Shown: one piece after another, positions 1 to 6,610 of the stretch
Position numbering within the stretch: the first letter of the stretch is position 1
Layout: the number at the start of each line of letters is the position of its first letter
Source of the DNA: Saprospiraceae bacterium
GTDB taxonomy: Bacteria; Bacteroidota; Bacteroidia; Chitinophagales; Saprospiraceae
Length of the DNA: 6,699 nucleotides
Direction of reading: 5' to 3'
NCBI GenBank assembly: GCA_020849825.1
Contig: JADZFP010000492.1
Coordinates: 1 to 6,699 of the forward strand
The notes under the pieces: generated by a model
The model's input: the letters and a program-made list of their open reading frames with translations, nothing else
Database searches by the model: none
What the model was told of the DNA's origin: nothing
Position numbers and translations under genes: made by a program

Positions 1-2728
1 CGGTAGCAGCGATGCCGGTCACCGAGCCGGTGTTGTCGCGTGTCCAGTTGTAAGTTGTACCCGAGACGTTGCCCGAAAGGACAATGGTCGTGATGGCATT
101 ACCCGAACAGATCGTCTGGGAAGCCGGTGTGGCAACCGCGTTGGGTATGGGATTGACGACAATTGACCGCGAGGCCGAACTCGAGCAGCCCTGATTGGTT
201 ACCGTAACGGTATAAGTTGTATTGGAACCAGGAGACACTGTAATCGCAGGAGTCGTCTCCGTCGTGCTCCACAAATAGCCGGGAGACGGAGGGCAGGAAT
301 AAGTGCGGAATGTATAATCGAAATTGGAGAAAGATTGAAAACCGCCGTTGGCATATACTTGTCCGTCGGGATAAGGATTGCTGGTGTTTCCGCTGATACA
401 TTGAAGGTTAGGAGAGCCGCTGAAAACCAGGTAATAAGTGGCGCCGGGGGTAACGGTTACAGAGGGCCAGGCGACATCGAGCCAGCCGGCGCCGGGAGCC
501 GAAGCCGTGCCTTCTGCCAGCAATACGCCGCCGGCATTGGGCAAATTAGTGTACAAGCGGATCGTTGCCGTACTGGCATAATTATTCCGCAACTTGATAC
601 CTGCTCCGCAAAGAACCGACGTGGCAGGTTTAAACGATTGCGCTAAATCGGCCTGAAATAAATTTGCTATGCAATTGGGATCGCTGGTCTGTTGCTGATC
701 AAAAGCACCGGTCGCATTTGCGCTCAACTGAACGCTGGCGCCGTTGCAAATGATACCGTCGTTGGGAGTTGTTCCCGAGGTTTCTGTCACGTTAATCGAA
801 ACCACAGGAGGGGGAACTACCTCGAAGGTCAGGGTAGCAGACGGACGGCAGTTTACGTCCGATGGCGTTGGCCATAAGACGGCATAGATATAATAAGTGC
901 CTGCCGAAGAGAAGCTGGTGTTTGTCGTAGCCGTGGTGCCGCCACCGCCCAGATTGCTGTTGGGCAACGTAGCAATCACCGTGCCGCCGGTGTAAGGATC
1001 GGCAGTCGGCGCAGAGAAATATTTGAAGGTAATGCCGTAGGTCGTCGACATATTGGCCAGGCCCGATGCAGTCAGTGTGACGTTGGCGGAAGGGCACGCG
1101 GCGGTTGGCGAACTACTCAACGAACCGATCGTAGGGCAGCAATCGCCGGTTAAGGTGAACGACGTGATTTCCGTAGCCCACTGGCTGGTCGGATTGTATT
1201 GCGCCGTACCCCAAAAAGTCGTTTCATTGCTGGGGTCGACACTCAGGGAGTTGTAATCGCCGTACCGGTTGCTGCCGTTCGCTGCCGCGCCATTGACGAC
1301 AACCGTCTCCGGTGTAGTCATTTGCCCAAGCGGATCGCAGGCCTTGCGGCCGGTATAACGTATGCCGGGGTAGACCGAGGTGGACGAAACATTGTACATC
1401 AGGCCAATGTCGCCGTTGCCGTTGATGGCGATGGCGCCCATCCAGCGACTGGTGCCGTCGGGCGAGTAAGTTCCCTGTTGATAGATCGACCAGGGGCCGC
1501 CGCCGGAGCGCCGTAGTTCGTACCAGCGGATACCGGTGTCGTCGTTGCCGCTTACATCGGTGACGTGATTGGTCACAATGGACTCATGCGTACCGAAGTT
1601 GCGGTATTGCACCTGATACATCAACACCTCGCGCAAAGGGTCGAGTTTGATGCCGCTCCCCGGCTGATCGACGCAGGCAAATGCAAGATAACCACAGAGT
1701 TCGGTATCGAAAGGCTGAGTGGCCAGATTGGTCGGCCCCGTAAGCGTAGAGTTGGCCGGAGTGACAAAGTCGGGTGTGAATTCGTAAATCTCCAGGCGGT
1801 CGAACGGAATGCCCGGCGACCAGCCGTCGTCGGCCATGCGCATGATGAGGCCCGGCGAATTGGCCGGCGGCGCAGTGGGCCCTTCCACGGCAACCGGGGT
1901 GCCTGCCTGGAACCCGATCGTCGGGAAACTCGGCATCGTAAACCGGATGTACGTCGCCGGCAAGCCCGCCAGCATCTTGGCCCGGTCAAATGCATACACC
2001 GCGGGGTCCGACTCGTTGCTCGTCATGTAATAGGCATTGGGCCACACCGAGTACTTCGGATAGTCGGGAAACTGAGGCGCTGTAAAGCTGTATTTATAGT
2101 ACGTGCCCAAAGGATCGGAAGTGGTGCTGATCGCGATATGCAACTTGTTTCCAGTGGAAAACTCACTCAAAAACCAGCGGTCGGCCAACTGGTCGTACAT
2201 CACGATCGGGTCGCCCAGGCCTTCCGGAAAACTGAAAAAAGCGTCAAAATCGTGCGGGCCGGTGATCAAACCGCCGGCTTTGTTGTAAATCGAAAACAAC
2301 GAGCCCGAGCTGTAGTTAACCATCTGGATCACGTGGTTAGGGCTTACGTCGGCGTTGGCGTCGGAGGGGTTGACGAAGGTGTAGCCGATCCCGCTGTAAC
2401 GCTGCGTCATCATCTTTTGCGCGCTGCCCGAATCGGCCGGTGCACTGTAGGCCGTCTGCAAAGCAGGGTCCATGCCAACAGGCAAGGCATTGGGGTTCAC
2501 CTTGTCGTGCAAGGGCCAGTCTTTTTTGGGAGAATAACCCAGTTTTTCCTTTCTGGTAACCTCGCTGGGGCGGTTGGGGTCGGCCACGTAATCGCGCAGC
2601 GGCATGGTTTCTCCGAGAAATTCCCCTTGTACCACATCAGGGTTTCTCAGTTCAAACCATTCCTGGCCAAACACCGGGCTGATACCCAAAGACATTAAGA
2701 GTGCTAGGAGTGTAAACGCTCTTTTCAT
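1..2728 (-). CDS. Giant secreted multidomain protein with propeller-like, Ig-like and PKD-like domains (N-terminal part, runs off left edge)
   Basis: I translated this frame codon by codon from the ATG at 2728 to the window edge: 909 codons, no stop, no frameshift. Residues 1-21 form a signal peptide (MKRAF, a hydrophobic core, cleavage likely at VFG|QE), so the product is exported. Residues ~109-511 form a large domain with NHVIQMVN (~131), DPIVMYDQLADRWFLSEF (173-190), FPDYPKYSVWPNAYYM (220-235) and RYGDYNSLSVDP (488-499). This pattern is known from bacterial secreted propeller-like proteins, but I know no established activity for it. An Ig-like domain follows (~530-646), then a second Ig-like domain (C661 to C848) interrupted by ~140 residues, and the start of a PKD-like domain from ~870 (QTICSGNAITT). 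Known relatives often carry more repeats and a C-terminal type IX secretion sorting domain; here that part lies outside the window. Adhesion or matrix binding is an inference. No Shine-Dalgarno is seen; the upstream sequence is AT-rich, as usual in Bacteroidota. Confidence 0.88.
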   Translation of the reverse strand, partial: MKRAFTLLALLMSLGISPVFGQEWFELRNPDVVQGEFLGETMPLRDYVADPNRPSEVTRKEKLGYSPKKDWPLHDKVNPNALPVGMDPALQTAYSAPADSGSAQKMMTQRYSGIGYTFVNPSDANADVSPNHVIQMVNYSSGSLFSIYNKAGGLITGPHDFDAFFSFPEGLGDPIVMYDQLADRWFLSEFSTGNKLHIAISTTSDPLGTYYKYSFTAPQFPDYPKYSVWPNAYYMTSNESDPAVYAFDRAKMLAGLPATYIRFTMPSFPTIGFQAGTPVAVEGPTAPPANSPGLIMRMADDGWSPGIPFDRLEIYEFTPDFVTPANSTLTGPTNLATQPFDTELCGYLAFACVDQPGSGIKLDPLREVLMYQVQYRNFGTHESIVTNHVTDVSGNDDTGIRWYELRRSGGGPWSIYQQGTYSPDGTSRWMGAIAINGNGDIGLMYNVSSTSVYPGIRYTGRKACDPLGQMTTPETVVVNGAAANGSNRYGDYNSLSVDPSNETTFWGTAQYNPTSQWATEITSFTLTGDCCPTIGSLSSSPTAACPSANVTLTASGLANMSTTYGITFKYFSAPTADPYTGGTVIATLPNSNLGGGGTTATTNTSFSSAGTYYIYAVLWPTPSDVNCRPSATLTFEVVPPPVVSINVTETSGTTPNDGIICNGASVQLSANATGAFDQQQTSDPNCIANLFQADLAQSFKPATSVLCGAGIKLRNNYASTATIRLYTNLPNAGGVLLAEGTASAPGAGWLDVAWPSVTVTPGATYYLVFSGSPNLQCISGNTSNPYPDGQVYANGGFQSFSNFDYTFRTYSCPPSPGYLWSTTETTPAITVSPGSNTTYTVTVTNQGCSSSASRSIVVNPIPNAVATPASQTICSGNAITTIVLSGNVSGTTYNWTRDNTGSVTGIAAT

Positions 2729-2790
2729 GAGATATTAAATTGATCATTAGATTTCCTGTCCAGTCCGCAAAGAACACAACAGGCGGGAGA

Positions 2791-2835
2791 AAAAACGAAA
2801 AACCGCGTTGCCGTAAATGCAACGGCAGACGGTTT
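2791..2835 (-). terminator. Hairpin with T-tract between the LOG gene and the secreted-protein gene (terminator or leader attenuator)
   Basis: Plus-strand positions 2800-2805 (AAACCG) and 2806-2811 (CGTTGC) pair with 2819-2824 (GCAACG) and 2830-2835 (CGGTTT), leaving a 7-base loop and a 5-base bulge. Read on the minus strand, the stem is followed by a T-rich run (TTTTTCGTTTTTT), the shape of an intrinsic terminator acting on minus-strand transcripts. It ends about 62 bases before the ATG of the secreted-protein gene. A stronger terminator for the LOG gene already lies upstream at 2955-3000, so this one is either a backup or part of the leader of the downstream gene. Confidence 0.5.
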
Positions 2836-2954
2836 GATGGATCCAGTAAATAAAATGGGAATGGTAAAAACTTACCGAGGAGCGCCATTAAAGGCGGTAC
2901 AACTTTTCCATGAGACGAGTGGATTAAACATTAAAATTAAATTTGGCCCAAGGT

Positions 2955-3000
2955 AAAGAAAAACCCTGCTCGGGCGCTTGCTTCGGCAGGGTTTTTCTTT
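2955..3000. terminator. Strong rho-independent terminator, symmetric, downstream of the LOG gene
   Basis: AAAGAAAAACCCTGC (2955-2969) and GCAGGGTTTTTCTTT (2986-3000) are perfect reverse complements: a 15-bp stem with a GC-rich core, a 16-base loop and A/T flanks that give a T-run on either strand. It lies 40 bases past the LOG stop codon and so most simply ends that minus-strand transcript. Its symmetry would let it work in both directions, but no plus-strand gene reads into it. Confidence 0.88.
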
Positions 3001-3040
3001 TGTACAGAATGAAAATCGGGGGGGGTATGTCGGCTGGTGT

Positions 3041-3799
3041 CTAAAATTCAAAGTTGGGCGACAGCGCTTCCTTGTCGCTGGCATAAAACTCGTTGATCAC
3101 ACGGGCCACCTCGTCGGGGTCGTCGGTGATGTGCAGCAGGTTCATGTCGTCCGCGTGGATGTTGTGGTGGCGTTTGAGCATCACGTCGACGATCCAGTCG
3201 TGCAGGCCCTCCCAGAACTCCTTGCCAACCAGCACGATCGGAACGGGTGTGATGCGTTTGGTTTGCACCAGCGTGAGCACTTCGAACAACTCGTCGAGCG
3301 TGCCAAAGCCGCCGGGCATGACCACAAAGCCCTGGGCATATTTGACAAACATGACCTTCCGGACGAAGAAATAGCGGTGTTTGAGATTCAATGCCGGGGC
3401 GATGAACGGGTTGTGATTCTGCTCGAACGGAAGGTCGATGTTGAGGCCCACCGAAGTGCCGCTTTTCATCCAGGCGCCCTTGTTGCCGGCTTCCATAATG
3501 CCGGGGCCCCCGCCGGTGATGATGCCATAGCCTTCTTCCGTCAGTTTGGCGGCGATGCGGGTGGCGAGTTCGTAATAATAACTGCCCGGCTTGGTGCGCG
3601 CCGATCCGAAGATCGAGATACAGGGCCCGACATTGTTTAGTACTTCGAATCCGTCGACAAATTCAGCCATGACCTTGAACATCGTCCAGGCGTTTTCGCC
3701 GCGCAACTTGGTCCAGCTCTTCATTTTGCGGTTGCCGGCAGGGGTTTGCTCGGGTACTTCCTGGGTATGGTTCGATTCGATTTTTTCCAAATTTTCCAT
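3041..3799 (-). CDS. LOG family protein (TIGR00730-type; cytokinin-riboside-phosphate / nucleotide 5'-monophosphate phosphoribohydrolase-like)
   Basis: This 252-residue protein has a Rossmann-like core with the LOG family signatures: SIFGSAR (62-68), TGGGPGIMEAGNKGA (95-109), Arg147-Lys148 in the segment before the last motif, and PGGFGTLDE (162-170), which carries the glutamate typical of the active site. Characterised relatives cleave the N-glycosidic bond of nucleoside 5'-monophosphates, releasing a free base and ribose 5-phosphate; in plants and some bacteria this activates cytokinins. The substrate here cannot be read from sequence; in a Bacteroidota bacterium AMP or another purine nucleotide is as likely as a cytokinin. 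No signal peptide is seen, so it is probably cytoplasmic. I chose the ATG at 3799 (MENLEK). The frame stays open to an ATG at 3907, but the extra 36 residues would be encoded by a hairpin with T-run and a promoter-like element and do not resemble the family. No Shine-Dalgarno. A terminator follows at 2955-3000. Confidence 0.92.
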   Translation of the reverse strand: MENLEKIESNHTQEVPEQTPAGNRKMKSWTKLRGENAWTMFKVMAEFVDGFEVLNNVGPCISIFGSARTKPGSYYYELATRIAAKLTEEGYGIITGGGPGIMEAGNKGAWMKSGTSVGLNIDLPFEQNHNPFIAPALNLKHRYFFVRKVMFVKYAQGFVVMPGGFGTLDELFEVLTLVQTKRITPVPIVLVGKEFWEGLHDWIVDVMLKRHHNIHADDMNLLHITDDPDEVARVINEFYASDKEALSPNFEF

Positions 3800-3826
3800 A
3801 AACGGTAAAAGGTATTTATTCAGGAT

Positions 3827-3859
3827 AAAAAAGCCTTTCCGGACAACAGTCGGAAAGGC
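3827..3859 (-). terminator. Intrinsic terminator hairpin immediately upstream of the LOG start codon
   Basis: GCCTTTCCG (3833-3841) pairs perfectly with CGGAAAGGC (3851-3859) around a 9-base loop, and on the minus strand the stem runs directly into six Ts (3832-3827). This is a classic minus-strand intrinsic terminator. It lies 84 bases after the stop codon of the exported-protein gene and would end that transcript. It is also only 27 bases before the LOG ATG, and a promoter-like element lies on its far side, so it could instead act as an attenuator in the LOG leader. Confidence 0.78.
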
Positions 3860-3874
3860 CAGTAGTTCGCAGTG

Positions 3875-3882
3875 CAAATATA
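3875..3882 (-). promoter_or_regulatory. Bacteroidota-type -7 promoter element, candidate for the LOG gene
   Basis: The minus strand reads TATATTTG here, an exact match to the Bacteroidota primary sigma factor -7 consensus TAnnTTTG. It lies in the gap between the exported-protein stop and the LOG start. I see no good -33 TTG at the usual 19-21 base spacing; that stretch is GC-rich. Transcription would start near 3868, giving a leader of about 70 bases that contains the terminator-like hairpin at 3827-3859. Confidence 0.45.
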
Positions 3883-3943
3883 GGGAGTTTTTTGGTTGCG
3901 GCCGCATCAGCCGGTCGGGGAGACGCCGTAACGACAGCCTCGT

Positions 3944-4951
3944 TTACCTCCAAAACTTCCACGCAGCGCATTCCTCCATCAGCCGTATCTCGTTTTCTTT
4001 CAATTCATACGCTTCTTTGAGCAGGAACTCCTGCGTTTTCAACACCATAGGGTAGTGTATGCCGAAATCGTACGACTTGCCGTAATCTACCTTTTTGAGC
4101 GCGTCGTTCAGGGGGGCAATCCGGCCGAGGGCTTCGCGGCGGTATTGCGCCAGCAGGGGCAGCGCCTCTTTCCACTGTTCCTCGCCCAGTTGCCGGTGCC
4201 GGCGGGCGGCTTCTTCCCGAATGGCTTTGACCTTCTCGGGGTCGTGATCGTGTCCGTATTCGCCGAAGGAAATCATGGGCAGTTTTTTGATCTCGGCCTC
4301 GGCCCAGGCGTCGGTTTCGGCATGTCGCGCTGCGTAGTGTTGTTGCAAGGCCGTTTGGGCCGCCCAGCGATTCGGGTCGGCGCTCGATTGCATCAGTTCG
4401 GTGCACATGCCTGCCCAGTCGATGTCGAGGCCGGGCGGCATGTTCGAAGGCGAGTTGGCATTGCCCTTTGCCGGCTGAATGCCTTTTTGAGCCAATAATT
4501 GCGTGATGTAAGCTTGTTGTTCGGCTTCGCTTTTGCGCGCAAAATCCTGGGCAAAAGCGGGGTCGTTCATCATCTTTTGGGCGAGCTCGGTCGTAGCGGC
4601 ATCCATGGCGGATTGCTGGGCTGCGGAAACATTCGATGAGACGGGGGCGGATGGCCTGACGCCGGTAGGGTAGCGCCGGTAAAAGTCCATCGTCAGGCTT
4701 TGGATCTGTTGAGCGGCGGTTTCCAGTCGCGTTTGCCAGGGTTGGTAAAACCCGGCCGTTTGGGGCGTATTGGTGTGGTCGGGATAAACCCGCGCGGTCG
4801 CGGCCGGCCAATCGGCGGGCGGTTTTGGCAATTCATCGAGCAAAGCGGCAGCATCGACGTTGCCGACCGCCTGGGCAAAAAGCGAATGAAAACTAATGGT
4901 CAGGAGTAAAAGAAGAAAACCCTTCGGGGTCGTCAATAGGTTGGCAGACAT
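3944..4951 (-). CDS. Exported protein of unknown function, Ala/Gln/Glu-rich and mostly helical
   Basis: I do not recognise this 335-residue protein. It starts with a clear signal peptide: MSANLLTTPK, a run of leucines (13-17) and a likely cleavage at LFA|QA (26/27). No lipobox cysteine and no later membrane segment are visible, so it should be periplasmic or secreted. The mature part opens with a Pro/Trp-containing stretch (41-72), followed by Ala/Gln-rich segments likely to be helical (~74-155), a Pro/Asn/Ser linker (~159-174), a middle block with DIDWAGMC (176-183), a His/Asp cluster GEYGHDHDPEK (230-240), and charged helices to the end (EECAAWKFWR). It has two cysteines, C183 and C328, which might form a disulfide. 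I chose the ATG at 4951 because the signal peptide begins there; the frame is open for another 128 codons upstream, but that part is Arg/His-rich shadow sequence inside hflX. It lies 77 bases after hflX with no terminator seen between, so co-transcription is plausible. Confidence 0.78.
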   Translation of the reverse strand: MSANLLTTPKGFLLLLLTISFHSLFAQAVGNVDAAALLDELPKPPADWPAATARVYPDHTNTPQTAGFYQPWQTRLETAAQQIQSLTMDFYRRYPTGVRPSAPVSSNVSAAQQSAMDAATTELAQKMMNDPAFAQDFARKSEAEQQAYITQLLAQKGIQPAKGNANSPSNMPPGLDIDWAGMCTELMQSSADPNRWAAQTALQQHYAARHAETDAWAEAEIKKLPMISFGEYGHDHDPEKVKAIREEAARRHRQLGEEQWKEALPLLAQYRREALGRIAPLNDALKKVDYGKSYDFGIHYPMVLKTQEFLLKEAYELKENEIRLMEECAAWKFWR

Positions 4952-5028
4952 GGTCGTTGAAAAATTTGGTGAGGTATTGTGAACACCCCGCTTTGACCCT
5001 GTCTGCTGCAAAAAGGTTGCTGTCCGCC

Positions 5029-6237
5029 TTACCAGGATTTTACCTGATGCGGATAACGTATCACATAAGCCTCTTTGATCAATCGCGTCATGCGCTCGCG
5101 CAGTTCTTCGATGCCTTCCCTGCTGCGGGCGGAGATGAAGACGTTTTCGCCGAAGGTATTGCGCAGGCGCTCGCGCAATTCGGCCTCCAGTTCGCGGCGT
5201 GTGGCGGCATCGAGCAGATCGTCGAAGAAGCGTTCGCGGTACAGGTCGATCTTGTTGAACACCATCAGTGTGGGTTTGTCGGCCGCGCCGATGTCTTTCA
5301 GCGTCGACTGCACGGTGCGGATATGGTCTTCGCATTGCGGGTGGGCGAGATCGACCACGTGCAGCAAAAGGTCGCTTTCGCGCACTTCGTCGAGCGTGCT
5401 TTTAAAACTCTCGACCAGGTGATGCGGCAGCTTTCGGATAAACCCGACGGTATCGGACAGCAGGAAGGGCATGGTGCCGAACACGACCTTGCGCACCGTG
5501 GTATCGAGTGTGGCGAAGAGTTTATTCTCCTCCAGCACGGTCGATTTGCTGATCAGGTTCATCAGCGTGCTTTTGCCCACGTTGGTGTAACCGACGAGTG
5601 AAACACGAATGAGTTCGCCGCGGGTTTTGCGCTGGGTTTGCGACTGCCGGTCGATGTCCTTGAGGCGTTCTTCCAGGTTTTTGATGCGTTGCTGCACGAT
5701 CCGGCGGTCGGTTTCGATCTGGGTTTCACCCGGGCCGCGCATGCCGATACCGCCGCGCTGGCGTTCGAGGTGGGTCCAGAGGCCGCGCAGGCGGGGCAGC
5801 AGGTATTTCATCTGGGCCAGTTCGACCTGGGCTTTGGCCTGCGCCGTTTGGGCGCGGTTGGCAAAAATGTCGAGGATGAGCGAGGAGCGGTCGACGATTT
5901 TGACTTTCAGGGCTTCTTCCAGGTGGTTGGTTTGTTTGCCCGTCAGGTCGTCGTCGAAGATGACCATGTTGATCTCTTCGTGGCGTTCGAGGTAAAGCCG
6001 GATTTCTTCCACTTTGCCTTTGCCGATGAAGCTCGTGTGCTCGGGATGTTGCAATCGCTGCGTAAAACGCCGCACGGTTTCCGCGCCCGCGGTCATGGCC
6101 AGGAATTCCAGTTCGTCGAGGTATTCCTGCGCCTGTGTTTCGGTCACGTCGGGCGTAATGAGCCCCACGAGCACGGCGTGTTCGGTTTCTTTTTTAAGGG
6201 AGGCGCTTTTTTCGCCCAGGGTCCAGTCTTTGGCCAT
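5029..6237 (-). CDS. hflX: GTPase HflX, ribosome-associated
   Basis: This 402-residue protein has the full HflX architecture. The N-terminal nucleotide-binding-like domain (~18-125) includes IGKGKVEEI (71-79) and VIFDDDLTGKQTNHLE (92-107). A helical linker carries the family hallmark GGIGMRGPGETQIETDRR (162-179). The G domain has G1 GYTNVGKST (216-224), G2 around FATLDTT (241-247), G3 DTVGF (262-266), G4 NKID (328-331) and G5 SAR (369-371). Known HflX proteins bind the 50S ribosome, hydrolyse GTP and split stalled or hibernating 70S ribosomes, notably under heat stress. All key motifs are intact, so it should be active. I prefer the ATG at 6237 (MAKDWTLGEK); an in-frame ATG at 6288 would add 17 residues with no family resemblance that I can see. 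The cytoplasmic product is the first gene of a minus-strand run, divergent from rpoN. Confidence 0.96.
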   Translation of the reverse strand: MAKDWTLGEKSASLKKETEHAVLVGLITPDVTETQAQEYLDELEFLAMTAGAETVRRFTQRLQHPEHTSFIGKGKVEEIRLYLERHEEINMVIFDDDLTGKQTNHLEEALKVKIVDRSSLILDIFANRAQTAQAKAQVELAQMKYLLPRLRGLWTHLERQRGGIGMRGPGETQIETDRRIVQQRIKNLEERLKDIDRQSQTQRKTRGELIRVSLVGYTNVGKSTLMNLISKSTVLEENKLFATLDTTVRKVVFGTMPFLLSDTVGFIRKLPHHLVESFKSTLDEVRESDLLLHVVDLAHPQCEDHIRTVQSTLKDIGAADKPTLMVFNKIDLYRERFFDDLLDAATRRELEAELRERLRNTFGENVFISARSREGIEELRERMTRLIKEAYVIRYPHQVKSW

Positions 6238-6426
6238 ACAGAAATTGAGAAGCGAGGTAGGGGTGCTTGATCCGCAAAGTTCCGTCAATTAAGGCCCGAA
6301 TCGATCGTAAAGTTTCCTTTCTGCAAAAAAAATCTGTCGCGGCGTGTTAAACTTCTGGCCCGGAAAGCGGTTTTTCCCTAACCTTGCCAAAATTTTTAGG
6401 AAAAAAATTCTACCCTGCAAGGGGTG

Positions 6427-6445
6427 AATTTTTTATGTAAAAATT
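6427..6445. repeat. AT-only inverted repeat in the hflX-rpoN intergenic region
   Basis: AATTTTT (6427-6433) and AAAAATT (6439-6445) are perfect reverse complements around the 5-base spacer TATGT. In such AT-rich DNA this may be chance or a flexible, bent promoter segment. A second AT palindrome, TTTTTTAAAAAA, follows at 6456-6467. Confidence 0.4.
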
Positions 6446-6495
6446 TGGTATTCAGTTTTTTAAAAAATAATGATTTTTAAAGTCGCTTATCCCGG

Positions 6496-6505
6496 TCAAA
6501 TTTGA
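6496..6505. repeat. Palindrome TCAAATTTGA, possible operator upstream of rpoN
   Basis: A perfect 10-base palindrome about 105 bases before the rpoN start; it overlaps the near-match -7 element CAAATTTG. A dimeric regulator could bind here, but no known operator consensus is matched, and such short AT-rich palindromes arise by chance. Confidence 0.3.
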
Positions 6506-6525
6506 TCAGACAAAATATCGAAATT

Positions 6526-6547
6526 GGCCTCCCTTTTGAGGGCGGCC
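6526..6547 (+). repeat. GC-rich hairpin in the probable rpoN leader
   Basis: GGCC (6526-6529) pairs with GGCC (6544-6547), and CCCT (6531-6534) with AGGG (6539-6542), with one mismatch between the two blocks and the loop TTTG. A run of eight Ts (6571-6578) comes too far downstream for a standard terminator. It lies 63 bases before the rpoN ATG and could be a leader structure. Confidence 0.35.
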
Positions 6548-6610
6548 GCACCGGCTGTGATGAATCATACTTTTTTTTGACCAAATTCTACCAATCCCCC
6601 GCTTCGCCCG

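Larger units (their letters stand above)
6238..6610. other. Divergent hflX-rpoN intergenic region, AT-rich, with several dyads
   Basis: The 373 bases between the two divergent starts hold no convincing gene. The middle (about 6320-6480) is clearly AT-rich, with poly-A/T runs, in contrast to the GC-rich genes. Both promoters must lie here. For hflX the best -7 candidate on the minus strand is GAACTTTG (6275-6282), one base off TAnnTTTG, with no clear -33 partner. For rpoN the best plus-strand candidate is CAAATTTG (6497-6504), also one base off and inside a palindrome. I would not call either with confidence. Confidence 0.7.

Noticed and set aside
1565..2698. A 377-codon plus-strand open frame opposite the secreted-protein gene
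   Set aside because: The opposite strand is open over its whole length with a signal peptide and recognisable domains. The plus-strand product is Arg/His/Val-rich with no family motif, which is typical of antisense frames in GC-rich genes.
3018..3025. Run of eight Gs, possible slippage or phase-variation tract
   Set aside because: It lies just past the LOG stop and before its terminator, not in a coding or promoter position, so length changes would have no obvious effect.
3800..3907. N-terminal extension of the LOG protein by 36 residues from the upstream ATG
   Set aside because: The extension is encoded by the promoter-like element and the terminator hairpin, and LOG proteins do not need it; MENLEK at 3799 gives a normal length.
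4952..5335. N-terminal extension of the exported protein by 128 residues into hflX
   Set aside because: It would overlap the 3' end of hflX out of frame, is Arg/His-rich, and would bury the signal peptide inside the protein.
5638..6270. A 210-codon plus-strand frame, Phe/Val-rich, opposite hflX
   Set aside because: The minus strand encodes a complete HflX with all G motifs; the plus frame is its shadow.
6281..6291. Short match to the conserved 16S rRNA segment around AATTGACGG
   Set aside because: Only about nine bases match and the flanks do not resemble rRNA, so it is chance.
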